A stretch of DNA of 64,000 bases, taken from NCBI GenBank assembly GCA_030062745.1, contig CP099839.1:39977891-40041890 (forward strand), read 5' to 3'. How positions within the stretch are numbered: position 1 is the first letter of the stretch; each line of letters starts with the position of its first letter. Under the pieces are notes generated by a model that searched no databases, was not told the DNA's origin, and was given only the letters and a program-made list of their open reading frames with translations. The stretch comes from Capitulum mitella. Its lineage: Eukaryota; Arthropoda; Thecostraca; Pollicipedomorpha; Pollicipedidae. Shown here piece after piece: positions 12,230 through 26,299 of the stretch. A program made the position numbers and the translations under genes.

Positions 12230-15200
12230 TTCACGGCCTCTGTTGAGCGCAGCAATCTTAAGTTAAGTTCAAAATAATCGTCTAGTCTCAACCCTGTTCC
12301 GTGCTTCTGTCCGGTAAGTACGATTCCGTGCTGGGGAGGAGGGGGGGGGGCATATTCTATCTCCCGATCTAAAAAACTATCGTTCTGTTTTCTTAGCGAT
12401 AAACGTCGTGGGATAGCCTGTAGCGAGTTCTACATTTCTGAAAAAATCGTAAATTTTGAAACGGGAGAGAGGGCCAAAATAAGGATATACTGGTTTACGT
12501 AACCGAGCTTTTTGATCATATCTGACCAACTGTTTTATTCCACTTCATTTCGTTCTACCGGTAATTGATAGCTCTATCCCATACGCTAGGAAGAAGTTGA
12601 TTCTCAAAATCCATAGGTGTATCCAGGACACATAAAAATAATTCAGAGTTTGGGGGAAATGTGAATTTATTCTACAACATATCTTGAGTCTGGCGAGATC
12701 ATTTTTGTTCGGGAAACATTTCCATATATGTCACATGCGAAATTATATACATATGGTAAATGATCATAGGCGGGCCGAGGTACCAGTAAAGGACTGGTCA
12801 ACAACTATATAGTGACGGCTATATTTTATTCCGTAAATCGAGCCATAATTTCTCAGGAATACGACTAAATAAAATACCTCATTTACATTACCCTAGACCC
12901 GCCTCAAATTTTTATTTTCACAGAAGCATATCACATTTGATTGTGGTATATGTGGGGCTAACAAAACCAATCACACGGATCCAGATGTCTGTTAGGCCCA
13001 CTGAACGTGTCATTGGACGAAATATGCACCAGAAAACCGATCACAGCAGATACTCCGAGCAGTATATACAGGCGAATTATATGCGCAAATTACGATAAGG
13101 ATGTCTATTTCAAACGTTAGCTTTGTTTTATACGTACGATGAATCATAAATTCTTAGAAGTAAGAAAACATAAACACCCCCCCTTTTTACATGCCCCTTG
13201 ATCTTCCACTGACCAACGTTGTTCAGAAAAATATTTGGAAGTGTGCAGGTTGTAAATATGTCGATCATTTCAGCTGTTCGTGACGTCATAAAGGACATCA
13301 AAATAGCACATGACCACGCAAAAGTAAGCGATCTCGAGAAAGCGCCATATTCCTCAAACATGCCTCCCAAAAACTTGTCCTGGAACCACCTCTGGCGGAG
13401 GTAAAGTTTTGAGACTTTGTCATAGCTTGTGACAAAGTCTCAGGAAATTCCGTTTAACAAAATCTGTTCAGAAAAAGTCACCAGTGGAAATAGGCTGGGT
13501 GGAGGAAAGGGGTCAGAGTCACTAGCACTCTCTAGCACGGAATAAGGTTGGAGAGAATGTTCCACCTCAATCACATATCTTGAACTGACATAGCCAAGCT
13601 GTAATACGTATTACAGGATGTCTCTTCCGAGGACACATGATGTCTCAAAGGCTGTATGTACGGTTTCAAAGCGGTTTCTGACGATGTTTTTGTGTGTCCT
13701 ATTCGGCCGTGGCCTATGTATAGCTGTTGTACGGCGTCACTGACGGCCGCAGGCCAGTGAACGTTTGCAGGAGGTCCGTATTGCGTCATTCGAGCTGATT
13801 AATTACTTTTTGTGTTTTCTGTATCATTACTGATACGTAATTACTTTTTAATGAGTTACAGTTTTCAAAGAAAACCCGTTGAAAAGAGTTATCAGCAACA
13901 TATTTGACACATCAAGTCATTTTATGAAAACTCGACTAGGATTGATCACTCGTACATTCCTTGATTTCGCAATTTACTGCAAATCAGGCATTTCCGTTTC
14001 TATTTTAGTGATGTCAAATTGCGTTAGGGTGAAAAAGAAGATAAAAATAGGTCTTGGCTTACAAAAGGGAGGTATCGGTGGAGACTGATGCGGAGAGCTG
14101 ACTCCGGTGGGTGTTAAAAGCAAAAAAAAAACAACTCCTTTTCTCCTGTGGTTAAGCCATGTTCCGCTCTGAAGCGCGAAGTATGGGATGGTAGCCAGCG
14201 AAATGCTCTGATCAGGTTATGTATCCTTTGAGCCATTTGTGTGATTCCTCCTTTGACTGTGCAACTGTGTGGTAGCCGGAGCCGCAAGAGAATATTAACA
14301 CTTTGTCTAGCGCCGTGAATCTCGGGCGTTACCATGCCGCCTCACTGGATGAATTGAGAAACTGGTTTTAAAGAGTCAAACGAGACGTTTTAACGACCTT
14401 GGTATGGGTGTAGACCCTTTACCAGGAAGTCCCTGTTGTGTTGTGTCCCCGGCGCACGACAAGGTCACGTCAGCTGACGTCGCGGGACATAGGAGTCGTT
14501 TAACCTCATTTAAAATCTCATGAAGGATTAAAAACAAGATATGCCCTACGTCGTAAACCAAGGAACGGCCCATTGCGTTCTTAGTCTGTCTGTTCCGTTT
14601 AGCAAGCCGGCCGTCCTGAATCCTTTCCAGTTTACGGTCTGGTTTTAGTTTGCGCTCTTGCACATATCATTCCGAAGCAAAGCGATAAACTGCAATGCCA
14701 TCATTTATTGAATCAACTTACGTCTCAGTTTCACAGCGGGGCAATGTGCAACTGGCCGGAGTCCAGGACGGGGCGAGTGTGAAGCACTGGCGGTGGCTTA
14801 CAACGGACAGGCCTAATAGAGGGGCGGTGCCGAACGATGATTTATCGGCCGGGGGACTACAAATACGGTGCTAATAGATACCTGTAGGGGCGCTGTAATA
14901 AATTAGGCCTCATCAATCAACAATGGACTCATAATACGCGAGGCTGTTTGTCGTAAATATGTGGTGATTCAGTTGAAGGTTTTAGAGAATCATCTTGCCA
15001 TACTACACATTTTACTCTTGGTAGTCTCAGTAGTCTTAGTAATCCTTAGTAATCTTAGTAATCCAGGCGGAGGGGCATATATAATTGGGTTCACCATCGC
15101 CAAGAACTATAAATGGACAGTGAGAAACAGCAAAACGGTCACAAAGGAAGTACGAGGCTGGAGCCTCTACTTTCTGTAGCTTATGCAAGTGATTCATGTT

Positions 15201-16180
15201 ACGAGACGTGGTAAACTGTTTTGGATAACACATGACGTAAACCATGCAAAATTCAAGTTATTTTTAAGTCTCTATTCTCAGTTTGTGTCTACAAGGTGAA
15301 GCACATGACGACGCATCAGGAAGTTCCACTTAAAGCACGACATCCATTACTCGGAGACGGTACATCATTGAAACAATATCAAACACGGCGCATCATTTAT
15401 TCGGGCTCTTACAGTCAATGTGGAGCGTGCAGGGCCTCCCAAACACTCATCCGATATCAGGCAGCAATGGCTTATCAAAACTCGATGCCCATGGTGTGTC
15501 GTAATAAAACTGTAATCCATCGTGGCGACTGGGGACAAAATGGGACGATAAATCATCGCGGATATCGATCAAGAAAACGAAATTTAATCCCGCTGAGAGT
15601 GGATATCCCGCCCCGATGGGCAAACAATGTTGATGGAGGTGTAGCCGGATGAGGGTGTTTGCGGCGGCTAAGTGTGGCTAAGGCGGCACCACGCCGCTTC
15701 TTTGGTTCTCATCGTCTTAACCGCATTCTGAATCTCACACCTCGGTTGCCCACCTCCCGAACTCATGGAATGCTAAATGACCAGCTGTCGTTTGGCGACC
15801 GGCATGGTGCCTGTGGTAGATTCGGAATGGCTGAGCGTTCTGGGTCTGATATGTGTGGACTGTCCCTCTTAATGGCGTGAGTCGGCCGCTGAGTGCTCGG
15901 TCCGTCTTCAATGAAACGTCTACATGTGGAACCACCTGCCCATACGACGGTTGCCTGAACGCCGATAGCTGTTTTTCTTCAGACAGATGCTATCTGGAAA
16001 CCTGTGGTAGAGCTATTCCTATTTTAGTCTTCTGCCTTAACCGTATTCCCGTTCCCATAATGTTAAAGCGCATTTTCATAGCCCACCCCCCTTCACCCCC
16101 ACCATGACAACTACCATGACATTAGCCACACCAGCGCTGTCATGATTAAACCTCATGATAAGCCTTAAAAATGTTTACAT
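12230..16180. other. Non-coding stretch, AT-rich
   Basis: No recognisable gene across nearly 4 kb. A G-run lies near 12340. A perfect hairpin is listed separately (13411-13441). A segment near 13670-13760 (around CCTATTCGGCCGTG) resembles 34275-34365 and may be a minor dispersed repeat. Confidence 0.45.
13411..13441. repeat. Perfect 12-bp inverted repeat, 7-base loop
   Basis: GAGACTTTGTCA at 13411-13422 is the exact reverse complement of 13430-13441. A smaller hairpin, ACCTC/GAGGT, lies just upstream around 13387-13401. No element boundary was identified around the pair. Confidence 0.85.
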
Positions 16181-16189
16181 AAAAGTAAA

Positions 16190-16480
16190 TGTTAATTCTT
16201 GACCTTGACTCGACCTTTTGAAATAGTCCCATGTTAACAATTTTTTATGTTTGCCCAATTATTTACCTATGCGCTCACATAAAATTTCAAGTTCTATCTT
16301 AAATTCCAGAACTCCAGATTAGATTGCAGGAACTCCATTTTTGACACCCGTTTTCCTTTTACCCCCATCACTGCCGAAAACGGTCTTCGAAAAACTTGGC
16401 TAGCTCGGCGTCGGGGCAAAATAAAACTATAAAAAATTGGCATAATACGTAGGGACAATAGATAGGCTAAGTCAGTAACT
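16190..16480 (-). mobile_element. Diverged fragment related to family A element
   Basis: Successive blocks match the family A copy at 32470-32720 in the same order: a CTTGAC(C)TGACCTT-like block, TTTGCCCAA(T/C)TATTTA, AGTTCTATCTTAAA, ACCCGTTTTCCTTTTACCC versus CATTTTCCTTTTACCC, and GGGGCAAAATA(A)AA. Similarity is well below that among the four full copies. No TTAA-bounded ends are found, so this is an old or truncated relative, in minus orientation relative to copy 1. Confidence 0.55.
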
Positions 16481-16489
16481 TCCATGCAG

Positions 16490-18855
16490 CTGCTTAAAAA
16501 AAATCCGTGAAGTGATGAGGTAAAAACAGAGGGTGCTTTTAAAGCCCATCCACATACAGGACTAGTGTTATCCGAAACTTTCTATCGTGTGCTATTGTTC
16601 AAGGTTATATGTAATTCGTTATCTACAATATTTCGCCATTCACCGTTGCTAAGCTCTGTTCTAAAGGCAAGTAGCCATAGGATATATATTTTTTAGCGTG
16701 ATTAGCTGAGTTTGGATAGAATTCTTGTTTTTCGGATTCTGTAGTCGTTATTGTTTTGATATTACATCGGGCGAGTTTTAATCGTGACCTTGCGCGAATT
16801 CCAAGTTAGGGGAACGGAAACAGTCGTTTTGGTGACAAATTTTCTGATTTTCACCATCTGGCTATTGGCTGCGTTAAAAAGTAAACGGAGCGCCTCCTAA
16901 CGACTCCCTGGAGCTTCGCCTGACGTCTGTTTACGATGTAGAGGCATCTGACTCCAGGCAACTGACGCTTTGTCGTGGGACATCAGAGGAAGGCCTCGCT
17001 CAGAAGGTGCGCGTGAAACGGCCGTATTTGTTGGGAACAGTGTTGTTTGCTGCGCCGTGTACACCCCCTGACAATGGGGCCCGTGCACAGCTTTCGAATG
17101 GCTTCAGTCGACTTCATCTCTTACGACGTTCACATTGTCCTAAAGTGACCCTCGACTGATTTCGTAATCAGACTTCTGGCCCGTTGCGACACGATTCCTA
17201 GGAAGTGGCTTCTGGCGTGAATTTGGCCGAGATCGGATTGTAAAGGAGCATGTGGTCATAATTCAAGAGACAACAATATTTTTCCCCATACCGCCTAAGG
17301 ATGTATTAAAAAATGACGGCTCATGGACGTGGATGCTAGGTGCAGATCCCCGAATGAAAAAGCGTACACTATGTTCCCAAGAAAATCTACTCAAAATGGT
17401 GATCAGTTACTGTTCGGAGTCCGGCTGCATGGGTTAAAAATCCCCTCAACCTTACGCGAGCGATGGACGTTCGTCGTGATTTTTTCCTTTTTTGGGATTG
17501 CCATCTACGAGTGCGGGTCTGCGCAACATTTCTTTACAGTCCATCGAGTGGTAGTCTGGGAAACGTTGGACAGTCGGCAGCCCAGAGGCCATAACGGACT
17601 TTATAATGCTGCCCCATTGGGGGCGATGGAAATGGATGCAGAGATCGCTTTGTAGTAACGATGCACTATCTGTGCGACGGGCTACCATAAGTAGGTTACA
17701 AAACCTCGACAACGCAGACGGAGGTGTGGTAGAAATTACCTTGGACGAAGAGAACAGCGAACTAATATACCAGAAAAACTAATCATATGCTATTTTGCGC
17801 ATTTTCTGCTTAAATATGACGCCATAGTTTTTGGAAACGGTATTCTGTGCGTTAATGTGTGATACAAACCCGCATGTTTGAGTTCATGCATTAAAGTCCT
17901 AATGAAAGTACCAATGAGAGCGTATTCCAAATCTGTGGATCAAAAAAACTGAGCATCATTATTTTAGTCTATTGTTATTTCCACACCAGCAGTCCATTAG
18001 TTGAACATCACCGCCAGCCACTTTGAAGAACCTCTCATATTTCAGACCCGGACTTCGCAGGATCACTTTTCACCGGCAAAAACATTCCCTTATGGATCCA
18101 CAATGCTACCGTGGCACCCCTGAAACGACCGCGAACAATGGCGAAAGGAAGGGTCTAATATTCGATTACTCAGATGCTTCCTCAACAGGAACACCGGCTT
18201 TGGAAGGGGGCGTAACCGCGCAGTTGACACTCAGACACCCGTCCTGGGCACTGGAGAGGAATAACCAGCTCATGTTACGATGTGCTCGTAACATCGGAAC
18301 ATATCTGAATGCATTCCGAAAATGTCCGGGCATTCTGTGACTGGCTACCACCGAACTAAATGACCCAGAAAAGGCCAAAGATGGCATTGCTACAGCGATA
18401 CAGTTGACCAAGCACTTGGACATAGAAACCGTCCGTAACATTTCAAATTAATTCAGTTTTATTCCCATCCATCAAGCTTACGATAACTGTTCCAGCTAAA
18501 AATAAAACAGACGTTAGACGACGGTGACCCAGTTTTTCAGTAAGGATGCCAGTGCAACTGTAAATTATCCGAGTTTGTATCAGATGCAGGCTTCTGGCGT
18601 GGTCCACTAAATCAGCGCTGGTCCCGGAAAATTATCCGTCTTGAACTGGATTCAGCCTTGTCAGTGGGTCCCGAGCGGGCACGACGGCGCCGACTGTGCG
18701 GGGGCGCGCTTTCTTAAGCTCCGTTTTATGGACGAGCTGTCGGGGTTTTAAAGCTGCATGGCCTGACTTCGACTAGCACATGTGAGCTGCGGACACGGTA
18801 GGAAGGAACATGGTAAATGCCCATAAAGCTAGAGACTTCGTGCCACAGCGATATG
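16490..18855. other. Non-coding stretch
   Basis: No recognisable gene, RNA or element. The longest frames here show no motif. Confidence 0.45.
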
Positions 18856-18859
18856 AAGA

Positions 18860-19460
18860 CTTGCAGTGTTGACAGCGACAGCGCTTGCAGGGCAGACACT
18901 GGCGACGCACGCATTCGTGCCTGAATCAATACCCAGTCCGGACCGAGCCACGGCAGACCCCTGCTGCTCAGTTTCCCGCCAAAATTTCGGCACTCCCCCT
19001 GCTCGAGCCGGATCTGCGGACGTCTGGATTACTCCAGTGCCAGACTCAGCCACCCGTTGTTCGGCGGCACGTGGTACTTTATCCGTGGTGGCATCCTGGC
19101 GAATACACACCATGCGTTGCGACCAGCCATGACAGTCGAGACCACCACACGGAGGCCAGCAAGAGAGCACGGCCGCCGCGGGGGCTGTGCCCCCTCCCCC
19201 CGATGCCTGGCCGAGGTCGGCTGGATAAACGACCAGAGCGCTGCGTGGGCGGCCGCCTCCGCCCCGTAAACTGAGGCTCGCGCGGCGAGCGGGCATACCC
19301 CAGCTCGGCGTGTCGGGCTTCCGGGCATAACAGACGGCTAGGCCGGGCCACAAATCGCAGCCGAGTGGAGGCGCCCGCCTACAGGCAGCCCACGAACGCT
19401 GCCGCACACGCCCCGAAGCGGCCAATGTCCGCGCAGCTGTCTCAAGCTTCCTCAAGTGCT
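18860..19460. other. GC/CpG-rich patch
   Basis: CpG-dense segment with overlapping open frames on both strands, up to about 200 codons on minus. The protein composition is the Arg/Ala/Pro/Gly mixture expected from random GC-rich DNA, with no domain recognised. Confidence 0.4.
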
Positions 19461-20370
19461 CGCAAATAGCGGCTCCAAGGATGGAAACGGCCGTGCAATG
19501 ACAGCTTCAGTGGCTCAATTAACTCTGAAGAGGACCTAAATATCATAGATGAAACCTGTTAGATTGGTTCCACGCCAGGCCAATTTAAAAAAGAATGAGC
19601 ATCGGGTAACAAATAAGTCCCGCCAAGCATTGCGGCTGGCAGTACGTTTTACGTTCTTTTGCCCTTGCTACAATGGCTGATACACCAATGGTGCTCTTTC
19701 GGGGATCAGTGCGCTCCAGTGCGAGAAATAATTCCTCCGTCTGAATGCTTTTTTAATGCTTTCAGTTTTACTGCATTCACCAACGTCGTAGCAGTAAAAT
19801 GTAACGAGCATTAACTCGTACGGAAACAGCGACCAACTGCTGCATTGAGTCATTACACCTTTTCGTCATCTTCGTCATCCAGGGACACGCAAAGAATATT
19901 TTCATCTCACAAAAAAGCTGTCATGCAGGATTTTTGCTAGAGGACCTGATATCGAATGCCCTTATCATGGCAATCTTTGCAGATTCAGCCTGCGCGTAAT
20001 GCAACGCGTTACCCCGAAAGTGACGGTTTCGAAGGCACGAAAATCTGATGGTGGCTCATATCATTATTTGCCCGGCCCCCTGAAAGAGTCGGGGGGCCGA
20101 TGCGGCCGGCTGTCGTCGCAAATATTCCGCCATTTTGTTACGCGAAGAAAAATCGAGAACGCTGCGTCGCAGGATGTCCATTTGTATTCTTTTGAGAAGG
20201 TTCTGGCTCACCAAATGTTGATTTGGGCCCACCCAATGTTGGTATGGGCTCTCCAATATTTTCTGCCTTTTTTAAAGGGAAATGAAAAATAATAACAAAA
20301 AGAATAGCCGCAACAGATAAGAGATAGGTAGAACTTGCGGTACTGTGCTCTATTTATATATACATGTATA
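19461..20370. other. Non-coding stretch
   Basis: No recognisable gene or element. Confidence 0.45.
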
Positions 20371-20504
<134 letters not shown>

Positions 20505-20509
20505 CCTAA

Positions 20510-23170
20510 ATAATGGGGGTAATGCAATTTTTCATTTAATTAATAGTGACAGAAAAAAACTTGTAAATTTCCATTGGTCCAATTTAAGTGGGTTGAATCC
20601 GTTGAGAAGCCCACATTAGGACGAAGTTAGGTTGTCGGGCCCTCGGCTCGGCCCCCAATCATTTACAGAAATCGACGCCCCTGGTGCGACGTACCATGGT
20701 GTTGCTGGTGCTGCCGCAAAGCAGTATTTCATTCTGCAGTCCGCGACAGTCTGTTGAGTTTCCTGTTTTGTGACAGGACAGTGTTACGATGGCTGCTAAA
20801 GCACCGTGGATTTCGAACCGCGAGAATGACCGAATAAATCTCCCTGCAGGTGGTTCCTTTTGGCTGCGGAAGAACATCACCATGTAATGAAATTAAGGAC
20901 ATGGCCAGCACGTTATTTCGCGGGACGCTCTTCGTGTCGTGGTGCATATCTCAAAATCTATTCTACCTTTCGTCAGTTTAACGCCCTGCAGAGTGCATAC
21001 CGGCGAAGGCCACCAATATGGCAACTTGAAGTCGAAGGTCCGACGGACGCGGTGCTGGAACTAGAGGTACGACCGTCTTTACCCTTGTCACTGTCGTCTG
21101 CTTTTGTTGATTTTGTTGATAACTTTCAATGAAGCTGCGTCCAAGACAGCAACCAATCGCGTAATCGTATGAAGCCTGTCCACAACAGCAGGAATCTATA
21201 TCCACGTAATCCCATTACATTGACAGTTCGCAGAGCGCTCTTTGTGCCACAGTTGGAAGCCCTGAGGGTGACACTCGGGTAAGGATGTTCTCTGGCGTTT
21301 CAGTGGTGATATGGAGAGGAGGAGCTATTCTAGAGTCCATCTGTTACCGACCGGCCTCGCCAACGGCATCTGGCAGGTCTCATTGCTTTCATAACGATCT
21401 TGATCACCGCTTACTTTTGATTTCCAGCGAGCTGCCAGGTTCGACACCCTCAGGGCATGTTGTCTCAATGGTCTCTGAAACTGTCGTCGACCGTGTGGTG
21501 AGAGGAGTGCAGGGAAAGAGGCCATGTCCGCCTGTGTTCTTAACATCCGCGTCGTTCGCAAAAATGGGAAGGAACGCTGGCCCGGGTCGATTTGTTACCA
21601 CGGTATTCTTATTTTCCGACATCGTCGTCTTGTTTGCTTTCTGCCATCATCGACGTGCCAATGCTGTGGGACGTTCCGTCATCCACTACACGGAGGACGT
21701 ACGTTCATGTGTGGACCAATAACACCTCCAGGCTTCCACCCATCGTTTTTTTCTTAGCAAAGTTTTTTTCGCCGATTCCGTGGGTGCTTAACTCGTGCAG
21801 TGCAGTCTGTGACTCAGTAATTCTGCTCAGCGGTTTGCTGAAGGTACGACGACGGGATCACAAACTCTCCAGTTCGGAAAGGAATGTTTTTGTTGCTTCA
21901 TAGATGCGCTCCATTTTAACAGGCCTCGCCTTTAACGGATTCATAGACATGAATACTGGTTTGTTGCTCTTTGTTTCCCTCCCCCAAACACATTTGCTGT
22001 CAAGGCAAATGTGGTGCAACAAACTGTTTCTGGATGGACGAACTTAACTTAACACCTGGCAAGAACATAACACCTGGCTGCCGCCATGCCCTGTTGTGGT
22101 ATTGCGTGTGAAATCGTGAAAGAAAAAAAAAGAAAAAAGCACAAACAAGCCAAGTGAAAACAGGATTCTAGGAAGATTCCGACGATTCCATGGGACGGCT
22201 GTGAAAGGGGATATTCGACCTCGGTCGACTGTTCATAAACATGCTTGTTCATTCCAAGAAAAAATCCGGGTCACGTTCCCAGCACTCATTTTTTTCTGAA
22301 AAATTACTACAAGAGTAAAATGTAATTAATTAAAAACTATCTTCCGTAGCCACCCGCTGACGCAAATTGGGACCTTCTGCAAACGTGCGGCAAATATAGG
22401 CCCTCTCGTAACGCCACGCAACAGCTTAAAACAGGAGACAGTTGGAGAGGAAACGGAGGAGAGCATAGGAAAAACCGAGAAAAACCGCTTAAAAACACCG
22501 CAAATGTAGAGTTTTGAGGCAAGCCCTGTATTAGAGATCCCGAGTTAGACAAAAAAAGAAATAACGAAAATTTTAGACTACAAAGTACAGTCATCTCAAT
22601 GCAAAACACGTGCTAATTTGGAAAATTCCCTTCGAGGATCCTTGCTGAAAAGCTTGGAAACAGAGCAGAAAACTTTCCGGGGAGTCCACAAGGATTGACT
22701 GACGAACTAGGTCTTCCCGTCGTCTTTTGCATGACATTGATTCGGCAGGTGATTCGATATCAGCATGTGTCCTCTAACGAGCTGACCGGAAACCTGTGGG
22801 CGGCTACCCTGGCTGGGGTGGGGAGGCGGACAGGCCGACGGCCGCTTCCACATAGCGCAATCTGAAAGCCTGCACTGATGACTAGGCAGTTCCAAAGTTG
22901 GCCTGTCAGAGCATTAGCTGGTGTGGGGGCCAAACAAACATTCCAGGCATCGTTTTGATCTGTTGGAGCGAACCGTTTCACCAATGATCAAGCTGCTCCG
23001 CCTCTGAATCACCTACATGGGATGCTTTTAACTGGGTAGGATCAATTAAACGGGACGATTTGCCCACTGATAGGCCTAATATGACAGCCAATAGGCACAC
23101 AGGGCTCCACTAAAATTCTTCAGTTGAATGAAGACGTGAGTGTGGAGTCCGAATGTCTGGTCTCCCCGTT
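20510..23170. other. Non-coding stretch
   Basis: No recognisable gene. Open frames up to about 145 codons lack motifs and overlap frames of similar length on the other strand. Confidence 0.45.
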
Positions 23171-23179
23171 ATCAGCATT

Positions 23180-23530
23180 GTCGAGCCCGCAGTTGCAGAC
23201 TCCCGCATCTCTCCCCTCACGGTCCGATTTCCGCCTCCAGTCCCGCTGCTCGGAATCCTCAACACCCTGTCCGGTCCGACTTCTTGGACCACGGCTCGTG
23301 TTCATACACTGCATCAGGATGGCGCGGACCAGGGAAGACCTCAGATGCCGGACGGCTGCCCTCGGGCATCGTCACGACCCGCAGGCGGCCTCCGCGCAGC
23401 GCTGGGGTGCAATTATGACCGGCGCCGTGTGCTGAACAGGCTCTCCGCGGACCCCTACGACTGTCAAGCCGTGTTGGAGACGACTCGATTATTCTGCCGA
23501 TCCTCCTTGGGTTCTGGGGGTCATAGAGGG
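23180..23530. other. GC-rich patch
   Basis: Moderately CpG-rich block with overlapping frames on both strands. No domain recognised. Confidence 0.35.
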
Positions 23531-23539
23531 CCATGAGCT

Positions 23540-24825
23540 AGTGAACGATGAGCGTCACGAAAACAATGAAGGAAAGTGCAGGGAATTGGGCGCAGGTTTA
23601 CAATGGGTCTGAGTTTTCAGCACGGCATGTCACCAGGGATTTTAACTTCCTGCCAGCCCGGGGCGTTGGGTTTCCTCTTGAAATCCTTTATTTTAATGTA
23701 CATTTTTTACGATGATCGCTGCGCATAACATTCCCGATACTGAGATTGCGTGTGACGACTTTTTAAACACAGAGCTCTTTTCTATAATCGCCCACAAGTT
23801 TACGTCACGAAAGCAAAGGCCCTCGTCATCAGTTACTCGCATTTACCAGCAAATTAGGCCCGATTCGTCCTCCACCGTTCTCAGACTGAGCTATGCTTTG
23901 GGGAACTACTTGTGTGTGGTGACTTTCACGTTGACCGTTCCCTTTTTGTTCAACATTAACCATAAGCTTTCATTCAGTTACTTGTATAATATAGAGCGCA
24001 AGCAGTTACTTGTGGTATACATGTGCGAGCAGTTACTTATATGAAATTCCAAAAAGGCTGCCTGATGATGGTTCATTTTTATCCTTCTAAGAAATGTTTT
24101 ATATAATGCAAAACGATATGGGAGATGCGTTTGGACTTTTCTGCTGAATCCGGCGTTTTAACCAGAACTAAAATCTGCGCGTTAGTACTCAGAGTAGATG
24201 GTTCACTGTCACTTGTCAGAATAAGTCTGAGCTGTCTGCGGAATTGGCGACCCCGGTATTTGAGGTCAGTGACAGATGTCTCTGTTGTCAGCGACCTTGC
24301 CACCTACGCCTGGGGCTAATTGACGCCAAGGAGCGTCGTGGTGTTTCGGGAGATACGTCGGAATGTGAGGCGTTCAGTGCTGTTTTGCCTTGAGGCGTCT
24401 GGGCCTCCTGTGACACTTGTATTGTCGGCGCGTTACGGCCGACGAAATGGCGAAACACCGTCACTTTTTCATCACCTTTTCAGTAAAAAAAGCGTTGACA
24501 TCCGTGGAGGGCGATTGCAAGGTCAAGGAGCAGCGGGTGCGCCAAGAACATTTTTATAACATGCCAAACACTGAGCCATAATGCACAGTGATACACATGA
24601 TGGTATCACCTTAACCAGCCAAGAGGTGCTATGTTCAGGTACGCGTCTGATCATGTTGGAATGGAGAAGCGATTCTATAGAAACTGCGTGAGATGAAATA
24701 CAGTGGCTTTACTGCCTATGTACTGACAGCAGTTTCGGTATACTCGGTTAGTTGGTCTGCGAAATGTTGCATGCAGCGGACCAGAACACGTTTCTCTCGG
24801 TGTTCTATCTCAAAGAGGCACTGGG
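23540..24825. other. Non-coding stretch
   Basis: No recognisable gene or element. Confidence 0.45.
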
Positions 24826-24829
24826 ACGG

Positions 24830-25760
24830 CACTCCCAGTGCATCAGACGACGTCTGTGAAACTTGCGGCGGCGCCGGTGGATCCGAGCTGACTGAAGCAG
24901 CGGCGCTCCGCCGACAGAGCGGGGCCAACACAGCCGGACTCGCCGTACAGCTGAGCACATTTGAACACGAAAATCACGCCTGTCCATGCTGCGGTTGTTT
25001 CAGGACAACTGCCAGCCACTCGAGCCGTTCCCGATCGAACGATGAAAAACATTCAGCGAATACGATGTAACAAACAAAAAGCCGCGATGTCCAGGACGAA
25101 AAACGGCAAAGTACGGCGGAAAGTGAGCAAACGTCACGGTCTAAAAATATGACTCGTGGTGGCGATGGCCGCGCAATACGCCGTTTAAAAGTAGACAGGC
25201 CGGGGTAATGGCGTCATTGCGCCACGCACGGCTTCCTGCCGCGGTCGGACCCACGCGGTTCGCGTGGCACCGTGTCCGTGTGCAGTTCGCCGGACCAGTG
25301 GCGTCAGGCCGCTGGTGACGCCGAGCCGGCCGCCGCCGCCGCTGGACCGACCGGGACGCATCGGGCGCGGCTCGGGCGTGATTGCCGGCGCAGGCCGCGC
25401 CGGCCGTGATGGGAGCGCAGATGAATGGCGCTGGTCGCCGCCCGGCGCCATGTGTCCCGGCCGCAGATGCGGCCGCGGCCGGCCGTCAGCACTGGCCGGT
25501 CGATCGCCCTGTCCGCAGAGGCGGCCGCGACGGTCCGGTGGGCCGGCGACTGCTCGGTGGGCCGGCGGCTCGGTGGGCCGGCGGCTGCTCGGTGGGCCGG
25601 CGGCTCGGTGGACCGGTGGCTGCTCAGTGGGCCGGCGGCTCGGTGGGCCGGCGGCTGGGTGGATTGGCAGCGGCTCGGTGGACCGGCACTACCTCCCGGA
25701 ACGGACTTCTGTCCGGCCTCGCTGACTGTGAACTCTCTAGTCGTGATAGCCGGGCGTCCT
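24830..25760. other. GC/CpG-rich patch containing a minisatellite
   Basis: A CpG-dense block. Its 3' half is the GGTGGGCCGG-type minisatellite listed separately. Frames are open on both strands by composition and no protein family is recognisable. Confidence 0.45.
25533..25690. repeat. GC-rich minisatellite, CTCGGTGGGCCGGCGG-type units
   Basis: The 16-base unit CTCGGTGGGCCGGCGG and a 19-base variant with an extra CTG alternate about nine times, giving a higher-order unit near 35 bp. Variants (GGACCGG, GGATTGG) appear toward the 3' end. Confidence 0.85.
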
Positions 25761-26270
25761 CGGAGTTGAAAGTTTCGTAGTCGTTGGCCTTTGGGTTTCG
25801 AAATCAAAGCCATGATTAAGGGACATCATTCTGACGATCGGCCGTACAGGGTAACTCGCAAATTTAAATACGGAACGAAAATACTTAACAGGGTAACTGA
25901 CAAATTTGTGTCGACCTCTAGACGGACGGCAAATAAAGAAAAAAGATTAATCAAATTGCTGCGTCGCTGAATGTGTTTAAGAAAAATAGATGCTGTACAA
26001 CGTTCCGTAATCATCATTGCCAGCTATGGCCACTCCATCCGAATTGTGGGCGGCAAGCGGGGAGAAATGTCAATATATTTGAAGTGAACCCACATTTTTA
26101 CTAACTACGCCTAGTGGAGAATGACTGCAATTAATGGTTATTCGTACAAAACATTCTTGTTTTTCTCCTTTCAATGAAGCTGGCTGGTGAAAATTATTTT
26201 AAATTGTGGCATTTCTGACTGAGAGACTAAGGGAACCTAAAGCAGTTGGTTTGGGACATTGTAGGAATGC

Positions 26271-26298
26271 TGCCGTTGACGAGTCCTCGTCAACGGCA
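26271..26298. repeat. Perfect 13-bp inverted repeat, 2-base loop
   Basis: TGCCGTTGACGAG at 26271-26283 and its exact reverse complement at 26286-26298 are separated only by TC. It lies in otherwise featureless DNA and has no T-run, so it does not look like a bacterial-type terminator. Confidence 0.9.
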
Positions 26299-26299
26299 A

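Noticed and set aside
18829-19455. 208-codon minus-strand open frame
   Set aside because: GC-rich composition with overlapping frames on the other strand and no recognisable motif.
26271-26298. Perfect hairpin as a transcription terminator
   Set aside because: No T-run and no adjacent gene, and the sequence is animal-like, where such terminators are not used.
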